A stretch of DNA of 21,418 bases, from positions 42,892 to 64,309 of the forward strand of contig BMAT01001700.1 of the NCBI GenBank assembly GCA_019649035.1, in the 5' to 3' direction. Both the position numbers and the translations under genes were made by a program. The notes under the pieces were generated by a model. That model was not told the origin of the DNA and ran no database searches. It saw nothing but the letters and a program-made list of their open reading frames with translations. This DNA comes from Elysia marginata. Taxonomy: Eukaryota > Mollusca > Gastropoda > Plakobranchidae. Shown piece after piece: positions 9,783-18,141 of this stretch; within the stretch, counting starts at the first letter, position 1; each line of letters starts with the position of its first letter.

Positions 9783-10085
9783 TTACAATCTGGCTCATTC
9801 AGCTGCCATGGCCTATGCGCCTACAGACCCCCACGCTCAAAGAACAACACTACTACCACTGAAGTTTTTCTCAATGAGTTTCGAGATGTTGTTCAAAACT
9901 TAAAGATAAAATATAATCGCTTCGTGATTATTGGTGATTTCAACTTTCTCATGGATATATCATCAGCGCCAGAGACAAAAAAGTTCACGTTAGTCCTCCA
10001 AGAATATGAACTTCAACAAAAATTTGATGTTCCGACTCATAAAGATGGCCATACCCTAGATTTATTTATTACCCCCCCCCTGTCT
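9783..10085 (+). pseudogene. LINE endonuclease remnant
   Basis: The recognisable segment runs from a YAPTDPH block through TEVFLNEFRDVVQNLKI (after a frame change), then NRFVIIGDFNFLMD and FDVPTHKDGHTLDLFIT. The GDFNxxxD and T..G.TLDL blocks are the conserved parts of APE-type LINE endonucleases, which nick target DNA. The N-terminal catalytic Glu region is not readable here. A C run at about 10072-10080 interrupts the frame just after LFIT. Confidence 0.8.
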
Positions 10086-10179
10086 TAAACCTACACTAAG
10101 AATATTGCAGTTGTTGACAAAGCCATATCAGATCATTATTAATTTGCTAAATGTTGACCTTAACACCGAGAAGCCCTTA

Positions 10180-10740
10180 AAAACCAAATGTGCAATCAAC
10201 TCTAGGGACAAGAGGACGCTGGAATCAGCAACATTTTTTGAGTCGAGTCTATGAAGCTCTCACAGCTACAATCAACAGTAACAACAACATGGTGTCGGCA
10301 GATCATCTTGACGCTATTCTTCAAAGAACTCTGGACCAACACCTTCCTCCGCAGACCCATGCGATCTCACAGAGGCCTGTATCAAAGCGGTTTTCGTTAG
10401 CCATCAAAGAAGCGAAACAACAACGACACAGTGCAGAAAGATGGTGGTGAAAATTAACACTCATCATCCATCGTCTAATCTACAAAACATTGTTACTAAA
10501 AACTGCAAATGGGAATATTTTCTGCGCAGATTTGAAACTGTGTCTTCGACCAAGAAATTATTTTTACTCAGTGACCATCTTCTGGGCAGGGAAAGGCTGG
10601 AGCAGATAAAGATTCATGTGGACGTTTTGCTATATTCTTTGATTACAAAATAGATAATGTTAGGCGAGAACTTGACAAACAGCCTACCTCTACACCTTCA
10701 TATCAGAAATTTGCTGGGAATATTTTTAGTGAATTCAACT
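10180..10740 (+). pseudogene. LINE linker region remnant between endonuclease and RT
   Basis: Three short frames contain the typical L2-type linker: KEAKQQRHSAERWW, then HHPSSNLQNIVTKNCKWEYF and STKKLFLLSDHLLGRER, then a D.VR.ELDKQPTSTP block in another frame near 10650-10700. The order and spacing agree with the region between endonuclease and RT in L2-like ORF2 proteins. Several single-base indels separate the blocks. Confidence 0.65.
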
Positions 10741-11524
10741 TAGTTACATGTACATGTACTCAAAGTGAAGTTTTAAAATTGCTAAGAGATTCTTCTCCTA
10801 CAACAAATGCTCTGGGTCCAATTCCAATACATGTATCTCTCATGCTCCACTGCATAGATATTCTAGCCCCATTTACAGAAATCATGAACCAATCTCTCTC
10901 CACTGACACCGTCCCGGAATGCTATAAACACGCCATTGTTAAACCTTTGCTAAAAAAATTGGGATTAGATGAAAGCGCTCTTCAAAACTTTCAGCCTGTT
11001 TTTTGCCAAAAATTCCAGAAAAACTAGTTTTAAAACAGCTTAGTTCTAGGGCACTTAAACAGAAATACAGTGTCTTAAATGAAGTTTTCCAGTTGGCTTA
11101 CAAAACATTCCATCCAATGATCCATAGTACATGTACTGAGACAGCACTATTAAAAGTCACGTCTGATATCTTGAAAATCATAGACAGTAGGGAAATCAGT
11201 GTTTTGACACTTCTTGACCTTTCTGTGGCTTTTGATACCATCGATCAAACCATTCCTCTAAATCGCTTAAATCAAACTTTTGGTATATGGGGCACGGTGT
11301 TGCAGTGGTTGAAGTCATACCTATCGGCAAGAACACAGTCTGTTTGTGCAAAAGTAGATAATATCTGCAGAATGGCCTATCCGAAAATTAGAAAAATCGG
11401 CTCAGTTTGTAATTTTCTAGACCGGAAAGTAACAACACTTGTAACATCTTTAGTGCTATCCAAATTAGATTACTGTAATGCTCACTTACTCTTAGTCTTA
11501 GCAGGCCTTACAAGTTACAAATAA
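10740..11524 (+). pseudogene. LINE reverse transcriptase remnant lacking the YADD core
   Basis: The early RT motifs are clear: DTVPECYKHAIVKPLLKK and LQNFQPV (10779-11027), then after a frameshift KIPEKLVLKQLSSRAL, STCTETALLKVTSDILKI and LLDLSVAFDTIDQ (11003 onward). The text jumps from RTQSVCAKVDN (about 11336-11361) straight to ICRMAYPKIRKIGSVCNF and VLSKLDYCN. Those blocks normally flank roughly 150 residues that hold the PQGSVLGP and YADD motifs. The catalytic segment has therefore been deleted, with the junction at about 11355-11365. Confidence 0.82.
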
Positions 11525-11945
11525 TCTTTTAAACAGACTTCAAGTTTAAGTCGTCCAAAATAGTACTGCTAGATTAATTTCAAGAAGAAAAAAAAGAGAT
11601 CATATCACACCAATCCTATGCAATTTGCACTGGCTCACAATTGAATACTGCATCATGTTTAATCTGTTACAAATGTCTCAACAACCAAGCTCCCCCTTAC
11701 CAGCCAGAGTCATTGCATAAATATACCCCTACAAGAGAATTTAGAATTAGATCAGCTGCCGATTCGATTGTACTTAATTAATTAAATCACCAAGTAACTT
11801 CAAATTTTACTGTCAGCGCACTTTTTCATGTTTCGGCCCAACTGTGGGGAATTCACTCTCCAAACCAATAAGAGAAGCAAAAGCAATTTCATATGTACAT
11901 GTACATGTATATTGTTGTACATGTATTCATATTGTATTACTATGC
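11525..11945 (+). pseudogene. LINE ORF2 C-terminal remnant
   Basis: NSTARLISRRKKRDHITPIL and CNLHWLTIEY are followed in a second frame by YKCLNNQAPPYQPES and RSAADSIVLN, and then a GNSLS-type block near 11840-11870. These match the conserved order of the L2/CR1 ORF2 C-terminus. At least two frame changes are needed to read through. Confidence 0.78.
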
Positions 11946-11962
11946 AACTTTCTAATTTGTAC

Positions 11963-12002
11963 ACCGCATAAAACAAACTTTTAATAGTTGTGGATATGCG
12001 GT
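11963..12002 (+). other. LINE 3' terminal hairpin
   Basis: ACCGCATA (11963-11970) is the exact inverse of TATGCGGT (11995-12002), with a 24-base loop, immediately before the TATAAAAG tail. L2 and related LINEs carry a 3' stem-loop recognised by their RT (family knowledge). That this hairpin has that role is inference. Confidence 0.5.
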
Positions 12003-12087
12003 ATAAAAGTTAAATAATGTACTTCTTAAACTTACACATGTATGTATTGCAATATGTTGCAACCCCCCGCCTCCCCCTACCCATGAA

Positions 12088-12164
12088 AATGGATAAAGTC
12101 AACCTCGCTTAAAGTCACCACTTTTTTTTGGTCCCGAGGTGTTGACTTTATCCGGATTCCACTG
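12088..12164. mobile_element. Solo end or foldback of a pogo-like element
   Basis: On the - strand the sequence starts CAGTGGAATCCGGATAAAGT, with TA outside (12165-12166). GGATAAAGTCAACCTCG (12091-12107) is the inverse of cgaggtgttgactttatcc (12135-12153) except for two extra bases. Such alternating inverted subterminal blocks are common at pogo/Tigger ends. No CAGT end is visible on the left, so the element is truncated or is a very small foldback. Confidence 0.6.
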
Positions 12165-12167
12165 TAG

Positions 12168-12700
12168 ATTATTATTATTAAAGATGTGAAAAGCCAAGTT
12201 TAAGATTCTTTTTGTAGGGAGATAAAGACGTGGAGGAAACTATTGAGCAAGGGAGGTTATTCCACATGTTAGGGCCAGTTTGGTGAAAAGACCTGTCAGC
12301 AAAGCTTTTCAAATTTGTTTTTTTTAAGCATTGTCAAGATGATATACATGTATTTTCTGAACGAAGATTTCTAGACGGTTTGTAAATACATGTACATGTA
12401 TTTAGCAGATATCTCAAATAAGACTAAGAGGGAAACTTTTCCTCATTAAACTTAGCATTTATATAATACTAAAACAGCAATCTTGTAGTCAATTCTAGAC
12501 TGGATTGGGTGCCAATGAAGATACTGGAAGTATTGGGGTTGTTGATTGTCTTTTTAAGGTTTGCTTCACTAATCTTGGTGCATGGTTTGAATAGATTGCA
12601 GTCTTTTAGTTCTGTCAGAAATTAATCCTTTATAAATTGCATTGCATTTGCAGTAATCAATTCTAGAAGTAGAAATTACAAGAAATGACAAGTTTTTTTT
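12168..12700 (-). pseudogene. Second LINE, C-terminal fragment on the - strand
   Basis: Read on the - strand from about 12700, there is ISTSRIDYCKCNA, DRTKRLQSIQ and LHWHPIQSRIDYKIAVL. Then, after frame changes, KSFADRSFHQTGPNMWNNLP and STSLSPYKKNLKLGFSHL end at TAA (12178-12180). This is the same RT C-terminal architecture as the + strand LINE but a different sequence, so it is a separate family. The 3' end is an (AAT)n tail at about 12168-12180. The two LINEs lie tail to tail. Confidence 0.78.
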
Positions 12701-12882
12701 GTAGCCTCTCCATTATAATATTAAGTCGCAAGTGACCACTTTTTCTTTGCTCAAGAAAGCATTCAGTATTTAGTGAATATCAGAGACCACTTCAGCCTTA
12801 CTATTATTAGTATTAAAGTAAATTTTGCAGTCTTATTTTGATAATCACCTTTTTTTTAAATTTCTAATTCCTTTTTAAACAA

Positions 12883-13126
12883 TTGTCAAATGTCCAGAGT
12901 GAATGAGTCGGATGTCGCAATTTTTACTTTCAAATTGCTAGGTTGAACAAGTAGGTCTTCTAAGCTTCAAAACATAAATTCTTAATAAAATTATCAATAT
13001 TTTGTGGAAAGATATTAAAATTCCTGTTGATTAAAAAAAAAACTGTAGAAAACAGACCTTTAAATGGCGCTTTCTCAAAAAAAATAATTTCTGACTTCCA
13101 AATCATTCACCCAAGACGCGAGAGAA
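12883..13126. mobile_element. MITE-like element, TTGTCT/GTCCAGGGTGAATGAGT family, copy B
   Basis: This copy has left end TGTCCAGAGTGAATGAGT then CGGATGTCGCAA. Its right end reads, inverted, CGCGTCTTGGGTGAATGA then TTTGGAAGTC. The interior matches copy A (2336-2594) block by block. It is about 244 bp with no ORF. The inverted ends make it a terminal-inverted-repeat element. The superfamily is not clear from the ends. Confidence 0.72.
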
Positions 13127-13734
13127 TTGACACTTAAATTATTATGTTGTTTTTTTTCAGTTGAAGATATTAATTTTGCAGTTTTTGGTGCAAAATTCAG
13201 GTTTCCCTTTTTTTTTTACATGTAGGAAGGAAACCTCCAATATCATTTAGTCTGAAATCCTAAATACTGTACTACTAATTTAAGTCTACAGGTGTGAATG
13301 TGAGGTCAATTTTTTCTTTGCCAGTAATTTGACTCATAAAATGAATACATATATTATAATCCTAAATTGAATCTCTTGAGGATGGTCAAAAATTTACCCA
13401 GACCATTTTCTGCTGCATAACTATTTAGAATTAGGGCCTCCGTTTTCACCCAGCCCTTCCTGAGACACACCCTGTCATGTGTGTGTGTAGGTTTTGGAAT
13501 AGCAATTTTACTCATTGAGTGTTAATCAGACAAAAGGGGTTTATTTTTCATCTTTGACTTACATAGCTATGAACTCATAGGCAAAACTACTCAGGTACTC
13601 TTGGGAAAAGAAGGAAAATCAAGTACAACAGGCACTTTCAAAACTTTGGTTTTAGAGAACTGAAATTCATAAACTTCAATGTCATGAGTTCGAAGCTAAA
13701 AAATTGAACAAGAAAAATAAAGCTCACATACATG
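13127..13734. other. Intergenic; nothing supported
   Basis: No coding match or clear repeat was found in this AT-rich stretch, other than a short GT run near 13479-13488. Confidence 0.55.
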
Positions 13735-13763
13735 TATATATATATATATATATAGAGAGAGAG
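13735..13763. repeat. (TA)n(GA)n microsatellite
   Basis: About ten TA units are followed directly by five GA units. Confidence 0.9.
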
Positions 13764-13828
13764 ACTTTGAATTATGAGATATTTGATTTTTTCAGAGTTT
13801 GATTTGAGGTTTTCATTGTAATGTGAAG

Positions 13829-14044
13829 CTAATGAAGTTCACTTCTTTTTGAGGTCATTAATGTGGCAAGCAGATTTTCCTTCCATTTCCAAGCAGGTTT
13901 TACTCCAAGGGTTACAAAGTACTTCTCAACTATAGAGGCACCCGCAAGACCATCTCCACTGTGGAACTTTGGAAGAATCCCCTTTAACATGACAGGTCCT
14001 AACTTCTGGGAGAAATTTAAGTAGGAAAAAAGCATGGGACCTTT
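13829..14044 (-). CDS. Candidate terminal exon of an unrecognised gene
   Basis: On the - strand the acceptor cccactgctcttacag, with a good pyrimidine tract, opens a frame at 14044. It enters in phase 0 and runs 71 codons to TAG at 13829-13831. It reads KGPMLFSYLNFSQKLGPVML, then PKFHSGDGLAGASIVEKYF, then LGVKPAWKWKENLLATL and SKRSELH. The composition is protein-like (balanced, no low-complexity runs), and the segment is less AT-rich than its flanks. I recognise no family and no upstream exon. No AATAAA follows closely on the - strand. A domesticated or decayed transposon fragment is possible. Confidence 0.35.
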   Translation of the reverse strand, partial: KGPMLFSYLNFSQKLGPVMLKGILPKFHSGDGLAGASIVEKYFVTLGVKPAWKWKENLLATLMTSKRSELH

Positions 14045-14123
14045 CTGTAAGAGCAGTGGGGAAAGCTTACATAAGAAAGGAGGTCCATTCTGAACTTAGC
14101 ATCTCTTAAAACTGCATTAATTA

Positions 14124-14516
14124 CAGTAGTATCTGGTTAAACGCACTCCTGTTAAATGCACGCTACGGTTAAACTAACCCAAATCGCTATGACCGATTTA
14201 TTTCTATATAATCAGTATACTTTAAACGCACGTTATATCGAGTAAAAGGTGGACAAAGACCTGTGGGGCATGGATGAACAAATCAGATGATGCAAATTGC
14301 CACCACCTCGCCCGCCCGTACTGTAATCTACTGAGTGACAGTGACAGGGGGACTGTAGGCTAGCCCTTGGCCTGTGCTGCATTGTGTGATTGGCTTTCTT
14401 CTCGTCACAATCACGCCTCCCCTCACCCTTTTTACTACTTCTCATAAGTGCACGCATCTCCTAAACGCACGCTAATTGGGTCTCCCAAGTGCCGTGCGTT
14501 TAACCGGATACTACTG
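14124..14516. mobile_element. Pogo-like MITE, 393 bp, near-perfect ends and TA duplication
   Basis: The left end CAGTAGTATCTGGTTAAACG and the reverse complement of the right end agree at 22 of the first 23 positions (through ACGCAC). TA flanks both sides (14122-14123, 14517-14518). The motif AAACGCACG or close variants recur inside both subterminal regions (for example near 14225 and 14463). There is no transposase; an open frame inside it on the - strand is low-complexity and unsupported. The well-preserved ends make it the youngest of the pogo-like copies here. Confidence 0.85.
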
Positions 14517-14518
14517 TA

Positions 14519-14734
14519 ATTCCCCTGTTTGTCCACACTAGTTCACAAAAGTATGCATTGTTACTAGGCAGTTTAGTGAAAAATTCAAAATTGTCCCAGC
14601 TTCTTGAAACCTAGCTCAAAAGATAGGTCTTGCTGTTCTAATTAATGATCTTTTTGATTTTTGTTGATATCTTCATTAGTTATCAAGTTATGAATTTTTT
14701 TCGCATTAAATTTTTGCCTAATTTTGGGCCAAAA
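14519..14734. other. Unassigned AT-rich sequence before the tandem array
   Basis: No gene or element was recognised. The last 100 bp may be a decayed extra unit of the following array. Confidence 0.4.
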
Positions 14735-15412
14735 TTACTATAGAGATTTTGTGACATTTACCAGATTTTATGACAAAATGACCATAAATCAGTCAAATAA
14801 GCCTTGTTTTCCACATATTTTATATAAAAATGTCAGGAATTTTGTGTACTATTTGAATAAAAACACCAATGTTCAATAAATGCTGTACAAAAAATATTAT
14901 TATGTAATATATCGGAGAAATTTTGTGTCATCCGACAACAAATTTTACGACAAAGTGATCATAATCAGTCAAATATGCCTTGTTTTCTACATATTTCACA
15001 TCAAATGTGAGAAATTTTGTGTACTAATTAAATAGAAACATCAACGTTCATTAAATAGTGTGCAAAAAATATTATGTAATATCTCGGAGAAATTTTGTGT
15101 CATCCAAAAACAAATTTTAAGACAAAATGATCATAAATCAATAAAATATGCCTTGTTTTCCACATTTTACATCAAAATGTCAGAAATCTTGTGTACTAAT
15201 TGAATAGAAACATCAATGTTCACTAAATCATTTACAAAAAATTTTATTATGTAACACATGGATATCCAAGAGATTTTGTGCCAACCGAAAATATGATCAT
15301 GAATCTATCAAATAATGCCTTGTTTTCCACATGTCAGGAATTTGGTGTATAAACTGTATAAAAACTTGAAAGTTCACTAATGGTATCAGAATAATGTTAT
15401 TATGACTTTATG
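14735..15412. repeat. Degenerate tandem array, about four units of about 170 bp
   Basis: The anchor gccttgtttt starts at 14801, 14977, 15150 and 15317, giving spacings of 176, 173 and 167 bp. Each unit has the same block order: ATTTTGTG(T)CAT, GACAAA.TGATCATAA, AATATGCCTTGTTTTCCACAT, GAAATTTTGTGTACTAA, ATAGAAACATCAA.GTTCA and AAAAAATATTATTATGTAA. The first and last units are the most diverged. No ORF runs through the units. It is a short satellite-like block. Confidence 0.88.
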
Positions 15413-15737
15413 TAGATTATAATCAGAGCATAATTGAGTTGTCTCAGACGCCGATAAAGCGAGAGAGAGGAGTTAAAAAAGTTACTTTCTCAACGGCAAG
15501 ACCTTGAATTAGGTATAGATTTAGGATGTGCAAGGAAAGAAAGAAAGTAAAACTGTCCGTTTTTATGGATTTATAACATTAGGATTTAAATCTTATCTCT
15601 GAATCACCCCCAAGATTTGCATGTAGCCTATAATAATTAACATACAGTGATACACTATACAGTGACTGACAATCTCTCAGATCACCCTTAGTAAAAGCCT
15701 ACGAACTTTCAAACAGTGTTATGTGTCTCATAAGTTT
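15413..15737. other. Unassigned sequence between the array and the SINE
   Basis: No gene or repeat was recognised here. Confidence 0.4.
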
Positions 15738-15749
15738 GTCTCGGCGAGG
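15738..15749. repeat. SINE target-site duplication, left copy
   Basis: GTCTCGGCGAGG is repeated exactly at 16011-16022, on the other side of the SINE. Confidence 0.93.
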
Positions 15750-16010
15750 TTGATTGATTAATTAAAGGGTATTTTTACAAGCCCAATTCCACTTCAAAGG
15801 TGCTCTCAGGGCTTGGGTCCCAATGACAATTTACGGGCTGCCACCCAGAGACTAGTGGGGATACCACGACTTAGCCTCAGCCGGTCACATTATACTGACA
15901 CCGACCCAACCAGGCAGTAGGGGCCCGGACTGTGCTCGTGGCTGTGTTTCGAACCCGCGACCTCTTGGCCACGAAGCGAAGCCACTACCAACTGAGCTAT
16001 CTAGACCCCC
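15750..16010 (-). mobile_element. tRNA-derived SINE, 261 bp
   Basis: On the - strand the element begins GGGGGTCTAGATAGCTCAGT. It has a pol III A box TAGCTCAGTTGG (15988-15999) and a B box GGTTCGAAACA (15945-15955). The head is tRNA-like but has no acceptor-stem partner, so it is not a tRNA gene. A non-tRNA body follows, and then an ATTA-repeat tail (TTTAATTAATTAATCAA) at the left end. A perfect 12-bp target duplication flanks it, as expected from LINE-driven retrotransposition. The partner LINE is not identified. Confidence 0.92.
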
Positions 16011-16022
16011 GTCTCGGCGAGG
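16011..16022. repeat. SINE target-site duplication, right copy
   Basis: This is an exact match to 15738-15749. Confidence 0.93.
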
Positions 16023-16048
16023 GGAAACACTGCAGCCGTGTTAGCGCG

Positions 16049-16056
16049 TGACGTCA
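16049..16056. promoter_or_regulatory. Perfect CRE palindrome TGACGTCA, possible promoter
   Basis: The full 8-bp CREB/ATF consensus lies in a CpG-containing stretch. A GCCGCCATTTTG motif (YY1-type, AAATGGCGGC on the - strand) is at about 16316-16327. The SINE inserted only 27 bp away. The two motifs together suggest a promoter that could fire in either direction; this is inference. Confidence 0.35.
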
Positions 16057-16310
16057 TCGCTTAACTAGACCTAGGAATGGCCAGATCGGGCGTTGTTTTG
16101 AAACATGGAATTTTGTGGGAGTTCGTTCTAAGCATTGGGAGTTCATTAACTAATGAAATTTGGTCAGATGGTAGGAAACACCTTTATCTAAAACCAAGGA
16201 AAGTTTAAAAAAAACAAGGCGAGTAGTTTTTATGATGTAGGGTGTTGAAAATTGTCTCAATTTCACATTGAAATATCTCTAGTTCTACCCGGTACCGAAC
16301 CGACTGAAAC

Positions 16311-16784
16311 ATGGCTGCCGCCATTTTGAAGCTTGATTCTTCTCCTTTCATTTGGTGTATCGAAAGTGACCTTTTGACACAGTTAACAAAGCCAAACAAG
16401 CGGTTGTTTAACACACCCGAATTTCGATGTGCCAGGGCCGGTCACAAAAACCTATGGGGCGGCTCAGTACTTTTCTGGCCCAGCTCGCCGCCTCTCACTG
16501 AACTGCCTATTGTTACTGTTAGGGAAAGGGGTGAGGTGAAGCTGTGTTTGGAGTTAGTCAATATGGCCTGTCAAGTGACAAATGCGACTGAGAGGCACTG
16601 GGCCTTGATCAAGATGATATCATTTCAAGTTCCTCTAAGGTTGGTATTGATAAATATAAAATGTGTTGATTTTTCGCCAATTCCCTTTCGCAGGAAATTG
16701 CATAGAGCGGAATTTTTCTCATGGAACAAAAAATTTCGCTGTAATCATGTTCAACCACACCAGCTTATGATGAACGTTCATTGA
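16311..16784 (+). CDS. Hypothetical 157-codon ORF or first exon
   Basis: The ATG at 16314 sits in a good Kozak context (gaaacATGG) and opens MAAAILKLDSSPFIWCIES, continuing to a TGA at 16782-16784; the reported frame begins one or more bases around this start. Later parts include FRCARAGHKNLWGGSVLFW and LCLELVNMACQVTNATERHW. I recognise no family. It is in the GC-richest part of the area, behind the CRE site. On the opposite strand a shorter frame begins MAAAMFQSVRYRVELEIFQ at about 16327, so the region could instead be the first exon of a - gene, or a bidirectional start. Long unspliced ORFs are uncommon in this AT-rich window, which gives it some weight. Confidence 0.27.
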   Translation: MAAAILKLDSSPFIWCIESDLLTQLTKPNKRLFNTPEFRCARAGHKNLWGGSVLFWPSSPPLTELPIVTVRERGEVKLCLELVNMACQVTNATERHWALIKMISFQVPLRLVLINIKCVDFSPIPFRRKLHRAEFFSWNKKFRCNHVQPHQLMMNVH

Positions 16785-17969
16785 GCCAAATTGCTCTTCA
16801 AGAACATGCACAAGGCAAATTTCTTTACCTTTAATAAAGGTAGAAATTTGTGTTACCTTTAAAACAAAATGTCTGTAAGGGGAGAGTGAGGAGTAGACTA
16901 TTTAAGCTGAAAATCGCGTGATTAAAAAATGAACCAGACTTTTGATATGTCTTGCATTCTGTCCAAATGAGTCGTAAGTCGGAAGGCTTGGTTTGGAGAT
17001 ATAGGCTTTTAAAGTTAAGTGGGTGTTCAGAAGTCAAATTATTTAAATCTTAGATATTGACACTAAAACCTTTTCTAAACAGTTTCCACACCTGATTGGT
17101 GTTCAAATTTCATTGTTTAGGTGTTTAATTTTATTTGGTATGATTGCTGAGGCCTCAATACCTTTGTAGTTGTCTAAACTTTTAATGCTGTTTTCTCCCT
17201 TTTCTAAAGTTTCACAAGTCCTAACCCTGCCGACTTCAAACGGTTATAACTTCATACAGAAGCATGATAGAGCTTTTCTGTTTGTTGTATTTAAAAGTAG
17301 AGAAAATAAATTTTTCTGTAATACCATTATCTGTCTACCTTCCAATTTCGACTTCAGACTCATTTGGACTGGTTGCAAGACATATAATTGGAATTTTTGT
17401 GTCATTCCCAAGATTTGGATTGAAATGTATTACATATCAACGTAAGCCTTGCACCTTATTCTTGTACTCCTAAATTTGTATATCCAGAATAAACTTCACT
17501 ATCAAAATGTTAATTCTGACCATCTGAGTTAAAAAGCCATTCCTGTAGCCACAGTGTAGGGTTCCACAAAAATGAGTCTATAAATGTGGATTTTTAAGAT
17601 ATGGAGTTACGAACATTACTGGACAGGCCAACAAAAGCCCTCCAAGATAAAATGATTCAAGTTCCAGAGATATTAAATAGAGAGAATTGATACGTTCAAA
17701 GGCAAAACTGAGAAAAAATATTTTTGGCGCATACATAGGTTTATAATGTATTTCATGATACACAACTACCAAACTATGGAAATGATGGCTGGACACTTAA
17801 GTAGAGCAATGATAAAACCGTAACTTTAATCCAATAAAATTAAATTTGCTTTTTCTCACTTGTATTCCCTATCTTCCAAATTCAATGACTAATGTCATAA
17901 GATATAAAAACTAAGCAACAACCATGATTTTATGATGCTACAAATAAAGAAACTTAAACAGCCGATCTT
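16785..17969. other. Intergenic sequence with dispersed inverted blocks
   Basis: No supported gene was found. Inverted copies of a block containing GACTCATTTGGAC and TGCAAGACATAT lie at about 16944-16990 and 17338-17387. A hairpin CAAATTTCT/AGAAATTTG lies at 16816-16850. These look like pieces of a dispersed repeat. Confidence 0.5.
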
Positions 17970-17992
17970 TTTTTCTTCTCAGCAATGCTGGT

Positions 17993-17998
17993 TTTATT
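17993..17998 (-). promoter_or_regulatory. RPL23 polyadenylation signal AATAAA
   Basis: On the - strand AATAAA lies 15 bases after the RPL23 stop. A short 3' UTR is typical of ribosomal protein genes. Cleavage would fall near 17975. Confidence 0.8.
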
Positions 17999-18012
17999 AA
18001 AATAAACACAAT

Positions 18013-18141
<129 letters not shown>

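Larger units (their letters stand above)
9690..12020 (+). mobile_element. Decayed L2-like non-LTR retrotransposon (LINE)
   Basis: Ordered remnants of an APE-type endonuclease, a linker domain, a reverse transcriptase and a C-terminal tail lie on the + strand, broken by stops, frameshifts and at least one internal deletion. The 3' end has a hairpin and a TATAAAAGTTAAATAATG tail. RT wording such as LLDLSVAFDTIDQ and FGIWGTVLQWLKSYL points to the L2/CR1 group. The left boundary is uncertain: the endonuclease frame becomes unreadable upstream of about 9690, and no target duplication was identified. Confidence 0.82.

Noticed and set aside
9523-9798. A 91-codon - ORF
   Set aside because: It is antisense to the degraded 5' part of the LINE, and the sequence is not protein-like in any recognisable way.
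14233-14457. A 74-codon - ORF
   Set aside because: It lies wholly inside the 393-bp pogo-like MITE and is biased in composition.
14735-15412. A CRISPR array
   Set aside because: The units are about 170 bp, degenerate throughout and without a constant-repeat/unique-spacer pattern, in an animal genome.
15945-16010. A tRNA gene on the - strand
   Set aside because: A and B boxes are present, but there is no proper acceptor stem. The sequence continues into a 261-bp element with a tail and a 12-bp target duplication, so it is the head of a SINE.
16205-16414. A - ORF containing MAAAMFQSVRYRVELEIFQ as a separate gene
   Set aside because: It is short, without a convincing donor; kept only as an alternative reading of the possible first exon.
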